A stretch of 6,952 bases of DNA from Candidatus Avelusimicrobium ruminicola (GCA_900319885.1 ONQH01000144.1:1-6952), one strand, 5' to 3'. Shown: positions 1 through 6,347, numbered from the stretch's first letter. Made by a program: numbers and translations. Notes: generated by a model from the letters alone, not told the origin.

Positions 1-553
1 TTTCTTAGGAAAAACGTTTATTGCACTTTGGGTAGGCCCTAGTTATGAACTCTGTTATTATATTGCCCTTATCATTATGGCTGCTTACATTATAGATGTT
101 TCGCAAAATATCGGAATTCCTCTGTTGCAAGCACTTAAAAAGCATGCATTTCGGGCATATGTGTATCTGGCTATGGCAGGACTCAATATCGCTTTATCTA
201 TCCCACTAGCTAAGCGTTACGGGGAAATAGGCTGTGCTACTGCTACGGCCATTTGTCTTACCTTAGGGTCCGGGTTTGCTATTAACTGGTATTATCATCA
301 TATTGGACTGGATTTAAAATTATTTTTCAAAAATTTGTTTCAATTATCCAAGCCACTCATCTTGGCTTGTATGCTAATTGGAGTGGGAAATTATTTCTTC
401 CCCTTACGCACGGATTGGATAAGTTTAGTTATTCACGGCGTAGGCCTTACCGCGACTTACGGTGCATGTATGTGGTTGTTTGGATTTAATCAATATGAGA
501 AAAATTTATTCATCCAACCGCTTACCTATGTTTTACGTATATTAAAAAGATAA
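1..553 (+). CDS. Wzx-type polysaccharide flippase, C-terminal part (5' end outside window)
   Basis: The reading frame is open from base 2, so the gene starts upstream of the window; the ATG at 77 is internal. The 183 visible residues hold about five hydrophobic segments and match the C-terminal half of membrane flippases of the MOP superfamily (polysaccharide biosynthesis protein / Wzx). These move undecaprenyl-linked repeat units across the inner membrane. Recognisable stretches are FIALWVG near the fragment start, the segment ending QNIGIPLLQA followed by a basic KKHAFRA loop, LNIALSIPLAKRYGEIGCA, and a late NQYEK motif before a basic end (ILKR). No shortening is evident in the visible part. 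The stop at 551-553 is followed after 11 bases by the EpsG-like gene, so they are probably cotranscribed. The family is clear; the transported glycan cannot be told. Confidence 0.9.
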   Translation, partial: FLGKTFIALWVGPSYELCYYIALIIMAAYIIDVSQNIGIPLLQALKKHAFRAYVYLAMAGLNIALSIPLAKRYGEIGCATATAICLTLGSGFAINWYYHHIGLDLKLFFKNLFQLSKPLILACMLIGVGNYFFPLRTDWISLVIHGVGLTATYGACMWLFGFNQYEKNLFIQPLTYVLRILKR

Positions 554-560
554 AAGAGGA
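554..560 (+). promoter_or_regulatory. Ribosome binding site of the EpsG-like gene
   Basis: AAGAGGA lies four bases before the ATG at 565. It supports that start and shows that the truncated EpsG-like frame still has a translation signal. Confidence 0.6.
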
Positions 561-564
561 TATT

Positions 565-1023
565 ATGCAAGCCTTACAGCAGTATTATTTACTTATTTTG
601 GCAATTTTTCTTCAATGTATATTTATTAAAAAAATAGGACGTTGGCCCGTATTAATCCTTATTGCATTGGAGCTTTGGTTTTTATCAGCCTTTCGAGATT
701 GGAACATTGGAAACGATACAATCACCTATGTCTCTGCTTTTATTCATATGTATTCGCCATTTCCTGACGTATTTGGTGTGGGCCATATGGAACAGGGCTA
801 TCGTTTGTTTAACCAATTTGTGGGATTTTTCTCCCATAATCCGCAAGCCATTTTAATTGCTACTTCGGCTGTTATTATTAGCAGTCGTTTTTTAACCATT
901 GCCCGCTATTGTGCTTTTGCAGGGTTTACTACGGTATTGTTTGTAATCACACAATTCGGAACTAGCCACTATTTAGCCGAATTTTATATTACCCAGGCAG
1001 ACAAAAAGAAGGTCTCAAAATGA
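565..1023 (+). CDS. Truncated EpsG-family polymerase-like protein (probable remnant)
   Basis: This 152-residue membrane protein resembles the N-terminal part of the EpsG family, multi-pass proteins of roughly 350 residues thought to polymerise exopolysaccharide. Visible hallmarks are two N-terminal hydrophobic helices, the FRDWNIGNDTITY block (residues 43-55; families usually show R..vGtDT..Y), the EQGYRLFNQFVGFF block (76-89) and a third and fourth hydrophobic stretch (95-112, 116-131). The protein then ends with a charged tail, QADKKKVSK, just where the conserved arginine-glutamine region of the family should begin after YIT (141-143). About 200 residues are missing. The stop overlaps the next start (ATGA at 1020-1023), and no remaining EpsG coding is visible downstream. 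An in-frame deletion that kept the native 3' end would explain this. It is likely non-functional as a polymerase. A small accessory membrane protein is the alternative. Confidence 0.7.
   Translation: MQALQQYYLLILAIFLQCIFIKKIGRWPVLILIALELWFLSAFRDWNIGNDTITYVSAFIHMYSPFPDVFGVGHMEQGYRLFNQFVGFFSHNPQAILIATSAVIISSRFLTIARYCAFAGFTTVLFVITQFGTSHYLAEFYITQADKKKVSK
1007..1012 (+). promoter_or_regulatory. Ribosome binding site of the Wzy-like gene
   Basis: AGAAGG lies seven bases before the ATG at 1020. That ATG overlaps the preceding stop codon as ATGA, a typical translational coupling arrangement. Confidence 0.6.
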
Positions 1024-2150
1024 AAAAGCTATTACAATGGATCTCAGTTGAAAATTTATGTATTTGGTGTTACGCTATTTTCGGTTTGAAAACAGCTTTA
1101 CTGGCATTTGCCATACCGGAATATTCCAAGATATATTGGTTGTTTGTAAATGCGATTGGTGTAGCCTGTGTTCCATTAGGCATGGCAATGCTATTCCAAC
1201 AAAAAAAAGTTACAAAGAAAAATATATGTCTTTTTTGTATTCCTTTGTTTTATTTCCTATTTAGAGTTTTTTACACGGATGGAGGTTTTAAGGGAGATGG
1301 AACAATTCCATTTTTGATAATGGGTTGTTTTATGTTATTTCATGATAAATTGAAATTAAAGATTTTTAATTTGTTTTTCCTATTATTTTTAACCCAGTGT
1401 GCTTTCTCATTGGCAATGTGGTGCGCATATTTATTGCATATACCTCTTGGTTTTTCTGAATTAAATTATTATTCTGAGAATCAAATGGGTGTACGTTATG
1501 TTAAATGGGGGATATTGGCTATCTTTAAAGGGGGAACATCTTTGCGTTTATGTGGCATTTTTAATGAACCCGGAGCATTTTTTCTATTTGTGACCTGCTA
1601 TGCAATTCGTAAAAATTTTTTAAATATTATTTGGGTTTTATTGCTTCCTCTTGTATTTATACAAATTCCCAATATAGATTTCGGAAACGAACAATTAAAC
1701 AGATTTTCCCAGCGTTTTGCAATTTCTGCAGAAAAGGGTTTAGAAGGGAATAATCGCTCTTCTGAATTATACGATTATGAATTTTCTAAGTTAGTACAGT
1801 CTAATGACATATTTTTTGGATATGGAATGGATTATGATCTTGTTGCTTATGATAACCATGGAACATCTTCTTATAAAAGGTACATTGTGCAAATGGGAAT
1901 TATCGGATTTGGGTTGTTCTTAGCATTATTTATTGCTGGTGGATATCTACAAGCCCAAAAAAATAAAAATGCGCTTATTTTATTATTCTTATTTGTAGTT
2001 TCTATTTATCAACGACCCCATGCGTTGATTAACTTATATGGCTACATCGTGCTTTTTGGTGGTATGCTTTTTATTCAGGCTAAGTCTATTCAATCATCCT
2101 TGTTTAGGGAGAAAAGAAATGAAAAAAATCGGTATTTTAACTTTTCATAG
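1020..2150 (+). CDS. Wzy-like O-antigen/capsule polymerase
   Basis: This 376-residue, very hydrophobic multi-pass protein would join lipid-linked repeat units at the periplasmic or outer face of the membrane. Motifs I recognise from Wzy-like polymerases are RLCGIFNEPG (176-185, the loop arginine and EPG), NRFSQRF (227-233), NNRSSE (244-249), FFGYG (265-269), the segment YIVQMGIIGF (288-297) and SIYQRP (328-333). It is slightly short. After NEPGA (182-186) the chain runs into FFLFVTCYAIRKNF, whereas relatives as I remember them have about 40 more residues, including a membrane helix, at this point. This is the most AT-rich gene of the window; the 60-base lines starting at 1321 and 1621 hold 20% and 23% G+C. 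The last 32 bases overlap PPT1, and the tail REKRNEKNRYFNFS may just be read-through into that start region. Confidence 0.82.
   Translation: MKKLLQWISVENLCIWCYAIFGLKTALLAFAIPEYSKIYWLFVNAIGVACVPLGMAMLFQQKKVTKKNICLFCIPLFYFLFRVFYTDGGFKGDGTIPFLIMGCFMLFHDKLKLKIFNLFFLLFLTQCAFSLAMWCAYLLHIPLGFSELNYYSENQMGVRYVKWGILAIFKGGTSLRLCGIFNEPGAFFLFVTCYAIRKNFLNIIWVLLLPLVFIQIPNIDFGNEQLNRFSQRFAISAEKGLEGNNRSSELYDYEFSKLVQSNDIFFGYGMDYDLVAYDNHGTSSYKRYIVQMGIIGFGLFLALFIAGGYLQAQKNKNALILLFLFVVSIYQRPHALINLYGYIVLFGGMLFIQAKSIQSSLFREKRNEKNRYFNFS
2106..2111 (+). promoter_or_regulatory. Ribosome binding site that fixes the PPT1 start
   Basis: AGGGAG lies seven bases before the ATG at 2119. The open frame reaches back to an ATG at 2038, but that stretch lies in the Wzy gene, has no such site and would add 27 residues before the conserved MKKIGILTFH start. 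Confidence 0.7.
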
Positions 2151-3231
2151 AGCCAATAATTATGGGGCTGTTTTGCAGGCATATGCGCTTAAGCAGACGT
2201 TGCTCTCTTTGCATGCTCAAGTTCAAATCGTTAATTATTTATGCCCTGCTATAGAAGATTTCTATTCCTTTTGGTCGGGATCTTTTAGCTTAAAATGGTT
2301 GGCGCTTAAAGTGGGAAAATTACTGTTTTTGGCTAAATTTTTATCAAATCAGCGCAAATTTGAGCAATTTCGGTCACGGTATTTGACGGATACAACGCCG
2401 GTAGCGGCGGCTGATATAGCAAAACTAAATGCGATTTATGACCTATTTATAACAGGCAGCGACCAAGTATTTAACCCGCGGATTACGGGCTTTGACAAGA
2501 ATTATCTGCTGGATTTTGTGCAAGATAATTCCAAAAAATATTCGTATGCGGCCAGTGTGGCTGTGGAAGATATTTCTGCCCAGGAAGAAAAATTTTTAAG
2601 CAATTATCTAAAAAACTTCGCAGGTATTTCCGTGCGTGAAAAACAAACGGTAGAAAAACTTCATCAGGTAACGGGTAAACCGATATTGGTACACTTGGAC
2701 CCCACGTTACTTTTGACAAAACAAAACTGGCAACACATAGCCTCTTTACCCAAAAACCAAAGCAATTATATTTTGCTCTATTTAATGGATGAAAATTCTA
2801 AAATTATTGATTTTACCCAACGCCTATCTAAACATACAGGCTTAAAAGTAATTCATATTAGCGCTTCTCTTCGATCTAAAATCCCTTTTAAGTCAATGTG
2901 TGTTACCCCGCAACAATGGCTGGGATATTTTTTAGGGGCCACGTATATTGTTACTAATTCCTTCCACGGGCTTGTGTTCTCTCTCAATTTTAACAAACCG
3001 TTTTTTGTGGATGTGGTGCGCGCGGGCGACGCACGTTTGCGCAACGACCGCATTCTAAATATGCTTGAATTGACTGGTTTTACAAACCGGCTGATTGAGC
3101 AAATTGGTACAAATTACGAGGAGCCCCTTAATTTTTCTGTCTCAAACAACATTTTACAACAAGAAAAGGCGCGTGCCTTGGCCTATCTAAAAGAGATTGT
3201 AAACAAGCCGGGAGGATCTAGCGTATGCTAA
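2119..3231 (+). CDS. Polysaccharide pyruvyl transferase family protein (PPT1)
   Basis: This 370-residue cytoplasmic protein belongs to the polysaccharide pyruvyl transferase family (CsaB/WcaK type), which transfers a pyruvyl group from phosphoenolpyruvate onto a sugar. Family blocks in order: MKKIGILTFH with NNYGAVLQAYAL (1-24), a GSDQVFN block (113-119), SVRE (171-174), DPTLLL (194-199) and SFHG (281-284) followed by NKP. Length is normal for the family. The start at 2119 is chosen because the family begins exactly there and a good ribosome binding site precedes it. It overlaps the Wzy gene by 32 bases and the glycosyltransferase by 7, so it is probably translated in a coupled way. The acceptor sugar is unknown. 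Many members in capsule loci are annotated by homology only, so true pyruvylation is inferred. Confidence 0.9.
   Translation: MKKIGILTFHRANNYGAVLQAYALKQTLLSLHAQVQIVNYLCPAIEDFYSFWSGSFSLKWLALKVGKLLFLAKFLSNQRKFEQFRSRYLTDTTPVAAADIAKLNAIYDLFITGSDQVFNPRITGFDKNYLLDFVQDNSKKYSYAASVAVEDISAQEEKFLSNYLKNFAGISVREKQTVEKLHQVTGKPILVHLDPTLLLTKQNWQHIASLPKNQSNYILLYLMDENSKIIDFTQRLSKHTGLKVIHISASLRSKIPFKSMCVTPQQWLGYFLGATYIVTNSFHGLVFSLNFNKPFFVDVVRAGDARLRNDRILNMLELTGFTNRLIEQIGTNYEEPLNFSVSNNILQQEKARALAYLKEIVNKPGGSSVC
3211..3215 (+). promoter_or_regulatory. Ribosome binding site of the glycosyltransferase
   Basis: GGAGG lies nine bases before the ATG at 3225 and sits inside the last codons of PPT1 (encoding PGGSS). 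It supports the overlapping start. Confidence 0.7.
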
Positions 3232-4121
3232 GCCAACCGCGTGTATCTTTAATTACCTCGTGTTATAACGGAAAAACCTATCTTACGCCTTTCTTGGATT
3301 CGTTACTAACGCAAACTTATAAGCAGGTGGAGTTCTTTTTTATTAACGACGGAAGCCGGGATGGAACAGAGAAGATTTTTCTTTCTTATCAACCGTTGCT
3401 AGAAGAAAAAGGCTGGCAGGTAGTTTACCACAAACAAGAAAATAAGGGCGTTGCCCATGCCCTTAACTATGGCTTGAAGCGGTTTACGGGGGTATATTTG
3501 GCTTGTGTAGATAGTGATGACATCTTATATCCGGATTTTCTTTCCGCCAAAGTGTCGTTTATGGAGCAGTATCCCCACTATGCCCTTTGTTATAGCGGTG
3601 TGGAGATAGTAAAAGAAGAGGCCCCCGCTCAGGTAATTCGTCGCATCATGCGTAAGCCACAGGCTAAAGATGACCTATTTATAGATTGCTTGCTGGGAAG
3701 AAACGAGGCCTTATCTGCGCCTGCCTTAACTTACTTTTATAGAGCCAAAAATTGGCTGGCTTGCAATACTCAACGACAAATTTATGAAGATACCCCGGTG
3801 GGACAAAATTGGCAAATGTTGCTACCCATTGTGTATAGTGGCAAATGCGGCTATCTAAACAAAGTATTAGCCAAATATGTTATGCGTCACACCTCTCATA
3901 GCCATACTCGCAAGCGCCGATCCGTAGCGGAACAATGCCGGGTGGAAAAACAGTTGCTATTTCGCATTTTAGATGAACTGCATTTACCGAGCATAACATA
4001 CAATAAATACAAGGCACTCATTGAGAAGAAATACCGCAGAAAATGGCTGGCGGGGAAACTAAAAAAGGTGCCCGGATTGTTTCAAGTAGCAAAAAGAATT
4101 TACCAATATTTCAAGCACTAA
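3225..4121 (+). CDS. Glycosyltransferase family 2 (GT-A fold)
   Basis: This 298-residue protein has the usual family 2 layout. RVSLITSCYNG (6-16) is the first strand with the nucleotide-binding region, FFINDGSRDGT (38-48) carries the conserved NDGS motif, ENKGVAHALNYG (72-83) follows, and CVDSDD (94-99) contains the metal-binding DxD motif. The C-terminal half has RQIYEDTPVGQNWQMLLP (184-201), a block I associate with a subgroup found in capsule loci next to pyruvyl transferases, and SHSHT, then a basic C-terminus. The enzyme would move a sugar from a nucleotide donor to the lipid-linked repeat unit on the cytoplasmic face of the membrane. Donor and acceptor cannot be told. No catalytic motif is missing. 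It overlaps PPT1 by 7 bases and ends the first tightly packed gene block. Confidence 0.92.
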   Translation: MLSQPRVSLITSCYNGKTYLTPFLDSLLTQTYKQVEFFFINDGSRDGTEKIFLSYQPLLEEKGWQVVYHKQENKGVAHALNYGLKRFTGVYLACVDSDDILYPDFLSAKVSFMEQYPHYALCYSGVEIVKEEAPAQVIRRIMRKPQAKDDLFIDCLLGRNEALSAPALTYFYRAKNWLACNTQRQIYEDTPVGQNWQMLLPIVYSGKCGYLNKVLAKYVMRHTSHSHTRKRRSVAEQCRVEKQLLFRILDELHLPSITYNKYKALIEKKYRRKWLAGKLKKVPGLFQVAKRIYQYFKH

Positions 4122-4186
4122 TATACAGTGTGGTCAAGGAATGAAACCAAGGTAATATTTTGAAATTCGTACAATAGGATAGAGAT
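4122..4186 (+). other. 65-base gap between the glycosyltransferase and PPT2
   Basis: This gap breaks a series of overlapping genes. I see no hairpin followed by a T-run, so no intrinsic terminator is supported. A weak promoter-like pair (TGGTCA at 4131-4136, TAATAT at 4153-4158, 16 bases apart) is not convincing. A loose Shine-Dalgarno-like stretch (TAGGATAGAG, 4175-4184) precedes the ATG at 4187. PPT2 is therefore probably still in the same transcript, with weaker initiation than its neighbours. Confidence 0.5.
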
Positions 4187-5083
4187 ATGAAAAAAGTAGG
4201 TATTTTAACTTTCCACGCTTCGCATAATTATGGCTCTATGTTGCAAAATTTTGCCTTGCAACAGGTGCTTAGAGACCTGGGATATGCGTGCGAAACAATT
4301 AACTTCCGCTCCCAAGTGCAGCGGTTATACTGTTCCGGGCAGGTAGCGCGTCCCACGGAGAATGCAGAGGAGGAGGTGCTTAAAGAGGGGCTTCACTATG
4401 ACATTTACCTAGCCGGGGGAGACCAAATATGGAATGTGAAGGCAAAAGATTTTTCTTGGCTTTATTTCCTGCCCTTTCCCGCGGCCAAAAAGATTGCTTA
4501 CGCGCCAAGTTTTGGGGATAAGCCCACACAACTATTAACCGAACAGGATAAAGTCAAAATTAAGGAATATTTGCGCACGTTTAGTGCGGTAAGCGTGAGG
4601 GAAGAGTCGGGCGCAGATTTGCTGGCCTCATTTACCAACCGTCCGCAGGTCACCCTAGACCCCACTTTATTATTGGATGCGGACCAATGGAAAAAATATA
4701 TCTCCCCAGAGCCGCTGATTAAGGGAGAATATCTGTTTGTATATGTTCCGTATAGCAGACCCCAATTATTAAAGTCTATTCCGCCAGGCAACCGCCTTCC
4801 TTTGGTAATCAGTTTGCCGTTGGGGATTTCCACGTTGTACAAGCCAAATTTTATTAAATATTTTCAGGCCGGTCCGTGGGATTTCTTAAATCTTATTTAT
4901 TATAGCAAGGGCGTGGTGAGCGGCTCTTTCCATGCGGCGGTTTTTGCCAAACTGTTCAATAAACCGCTTTATTGTATGAATATGGGGCCTGGCAGCCGTA
5001 TTGCTAATTTGGAGAAGAATTTTGAACATTTGCAGCAGGATCGGGCCCAAAGTATTCAGTTCCTACGGGAGGCCCTACAATGA
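4187..5083 (+). CDS. Short polysaccharide pyruvyl transferase family protein (PPT2)
   Basis: This 298-residue paralogue of PPT1 has the same ordered blocks: MKKVGILTFH and HNYGSMLQNFAL (1-24), GGDQIWN (77-83), SVRE (136-139), DPTLLL (158-163) and SFHA (247-250) followed by NKP. Distances between the blocks from GDQ to SFH are nearly the same as in PPT1 (57, 22 and 89 residues against 56, 23 and 87). However, the segment between the N-terminal block and GDQ is 36 residues shorter and the part after SFH is 38 residues shorter. The glycine usual after SFH is alanine here. The catalytic blocks are kept, so it may be active, but the shortening is striking. It overlaps the FrhB-like gene by 4 bases (ATGA), a pairing common in capsule loci. 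The acceptor, and whether it truly makes a pyruvyl ketal, are unknown. Confidence 0.88.
   Translation: MKKVGILTFHASHNYGSMLQNFALQQVLRDLGYACETINFRSQVQRLYCSGQVARPTENAEEEVLKEGLHYDIYLAGGDQIWNVKAKDFSWLYFLPFPAAKKIAYAPSFGDKPTQLLTEQDKVKIKEYLRTFSAVSVREESGADLLASFTNRPQVTLDPTLLLDADQWKKYISPEPLIKGEYLFVYVPYSRPQLLKSIPPGNRLPLVISLPLGISTLYKPNFIKYFQAGPWDFLNLIYYSKGVVSGSFHAAVFAKLFNKPLYCMNMGPGSRIANLEKNFEHLQQDRAQSIQFLREALQ
5067..5072 (+). promoter_or_regulatory. Ribosome binding site of the FrhB-like gene
   Basis: GGGAGG lies seven bases before the ATG at 5080, inside the end of PPT2. This supports the overlapping ATGA start and coupled translation of PPT2 and the iron-sulfur protein. Confidence 0.7.
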
Positions 5084-6237
5084 CAAACCTCATCTGTTCA
5101 CACGAATTTTGTACCGGTTGCGGTGAGTGCCTGACGGTATGTCCGCAGCATTGTATCACGTTGCAGCCTAACCCCCAGGGGCATCTATACCCCCGGATTG
5201 ATACGCAAAAATGCGTGAATTGTAATTTGTGCCGCCAAAAATGCCCGGCTAATACGCCTGTTGTGCTGCATGAGCCACAGGCTTGTTGGGCGGCGTGGGC
5301 CAAAGAAGAGAAGGAACGCACTACTTCTTCTTCGGGGGCAGCTGCCAGTTTGTTTGCAAAATATATTATTGCAAAGGGGGGTGTGGTATATGGAGCGGCC
5401 CTGGAAAAGGGCGAAATTCGCCATATTCGTGTGCATCAAGAACACGATCTCGGCCGGCTCAAAGGCTCCAAATATGTGTATAGTTATGCGGCGGATGTAT
5501 ATGCCCCCCTGCGGCAGGATTTAATGGACGGTAAAACAGTCTTGTTCGTGGGAACACCTTGCCAAAATGCTGGGGTATCTAACTACGTGGGAGACCACCC
5601 CAATTTGTTTTTAGTGAATTTAATTTGCCATGGAACGCCCTCTTTTCAAATGCTCAAGGATCATTTAAGTACACGCGGTATAACGCAAATTGACACGATT
5701 CAGTTTCGTAACAACAACAATGCGTATGATTTTCGTTGTAATGATTACCGTGCTTTATCCCGTTTGTTACCGGATGAATATGTAACCTGTTTTTTAATGG
5801 GATATACGTATCGCCCAGCCTGTTATAATTGCGCTTATGCAAAGCCACAACGCGCGGGGGATGTAACCCTGGGCGATTTTTGGGGGTTAGGGAAACAGAC
5901 TCCTTTTGAAGGGGGAGACACGTCTAAAGGATGCTCGGTTATCCTCATAAATACCCCTAAGGGAAAACAACTGCTGGAGGCCTGTCGGGATAAAATGCAT
6001 CTTTTCCCGCGCGCCTACCAAGAGGCTCAGGTCGGCAATCCACAACTATGCGGCCCTGTGCCTTGTCGTTCCATAGCGGATAAATTTAATACGTATTATC
6101 CTCGCTACAGTCTTGCGTGGGCGGCTTGGCGCACGGTGCCGCGCTTATTAGCCACGCGGGCCTTGAAAGACATATTAAAACGCTATACCCCCGCGCTACG
6201 GATAAAAAGAGCCTTACAAAAATGGTTGGCCCGCTAA
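5080..6237 (+). CDS. FrhB-like iron-sulfur oxidoreductase (coenzyme F420 hydrogenase/dehydrogenase beta subunit family)
   Basis: This 385-residue protein begins with a ferredoxin-like head binding two [4Fe-4S] clusters: C11-C14-C17-C21-P and C45-C48-C51-C55-P. The FrhB N-terminal domain follows (SSSGAAASLFAKYII at 83-97, GGVVYGAAL at 100-108, GTPCQ at 158-162 and ICHGTPS at 182-188). The C-terminal domain has CYNCAYAKPQRAGDVTLG (248-265) and then DFWG. Cysteines 161, 183, 248 and 251 are the kind of conserved residues that could hold further clusters. Family members are flavin and Fe-S enzymes, including F420-reducing hydrogenase beta and a plant chlorophyll reductase. Capsule-locus members usually sit beside pyruvyl transferase genes, as here, and their reaction is not established. 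A reductive modification of the sugar or its substituent is an inference. It is cytoplasmic, has no signal peptide, and is G+C rich compared with the Wzy gene. The C-terminal 60 residues are basic and may contact the membrane. Confidence 0.92.
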   Translation: MTNLICSHEFCTGCGECLTVCPQHCITLQPNPQGHLYPRIDTQKCVNCNLCRQKCPANTPVVLHEPQACWAAWAKEEKERTTSSSGAAASLFAKYIIAKGGVVYGAALEKGEIRHIRVHQEHDLGRLKGSKYVYSYAADVYAPLRQDLMDGKTVLFVGTPCQNAGVSNYVGDHPNLFLVNLICHGTPSFQMLKDHLSTRGITQIDTIQFRNNNNAYDFRCNDYRALSRLLPDEYVTCFLMGYTYRPACYNCAYAKPQRAGDVTLGDFWGLGKQTPFEGGDTSKGCSVILINTPKGKQLLEACRDKMHLFPRAYQEAQVGNPQLCGPVPCRSIADKFNTYYPRYSLAWAAWRTVPRLLATRALKDILKRYTPALRIKRALQKWLAR

Positions 6238-6242
6238 GTGTC

Positions 6243-6272
6243 TTATGCTGGCATAACGAAAAATAGTATAAT
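6243..6272 (+). promoter_or_regulatory. Candidate promoter with dyad operator upstream of the TupA-like gene
   Basis: A perfect -10 box, TATAAT, lies at 6267-6272. The place where a -35 box would sit at 17-base spacing (6244-6249, TATGCT) matches TTGACA poorly. It is covered by a perfect inverted repeat, TTATGC-TG-GCATAA (6243-6256). This looks like a promoter that depends on, or is blocked by, a DNA-binding protein. It is 86 bases upstream of the ATG at 6359. A chance TATAAT in AT-rich DNA is possible. Confidence 0.45.
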
Positions 6273-6297
6273 TTAATTAGAAATAGACTTTTGCTGA

Positions 6298-6316
6298 TTG
6301 CCCTGTTATCGGGCGA
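6298..6316 (+). other. Small hairpin in the leader of the TupA-like gene
   Basis: TTGCCC and GGGCGA can pair as a 6-base-pair stem (one G-T wobble) around a 7-base loop. It lies between the candidate promoter and the ribosome binding site. The downstream sequence is pyrimidine-rich but not a clean T-run, so it is not a good intrinsic terminator. Confidence 0.25.
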
Positions 6317-6347
6317 CATTTCTTCTTGCTATTACTGCAGTCTATGC

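Noticed and set aside
77..553. Flippase fragment read as a complete 158-residue gene starting at 77
   Set aside because: The frame is open to base 2 and the earlier residues (FIALWVG and following) match flippases, so the true start is outside the window.
2038..2118. Upstream extension of PPT1 to the ATG at 2038
   Set aside because: It lies within the Wzy gene, lacks a ribosome binding site, and the family begins with MKKIGILTFH at 2119, which has AGGGAG at the right distance.
4141..4155. Tiny frame MKPR before PPT2 as an upstream open reading frame
   Set aside because: Four codons after an AAGGA that directly abuts the ATG; nothing separates it from chance.
4131..4158. Promoter in the gap before PPT2 (TGGTCA, 16 bases, TAATAT)
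   Set aside because: Both boxes match consensus weakly and such pairs are expected by chance in AT-rich DNA.
4498..4842. Minus-strand open frame of 114 codons inside PPT2
   Set aside because: It is antisense to a clear family member and shows no recognisable domain; treated as a shadow frame, as are the other minus-strand frames.
5704..5724. Short AAC triplet run (four asparagines) in the FrhB-like gene as a phase-variable repeat
   Set aside because: Only three perfect AAC units plus AAT, in-frame triplets that cannot shift the frame and are too few to slip often.
6243..6256. Inverted repeat as an intrinsic terminator for the FrhB-like gene
   Set aside because: The loop would be only two to four bases and no T-run follows; it better fits an operator-like dyad.
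6249..6266. Sigma-54 type -24/-12 promoter (TGGCA at 6249-6253)
   Set aside because: No GC or TTGC element occurs at the required spacing.
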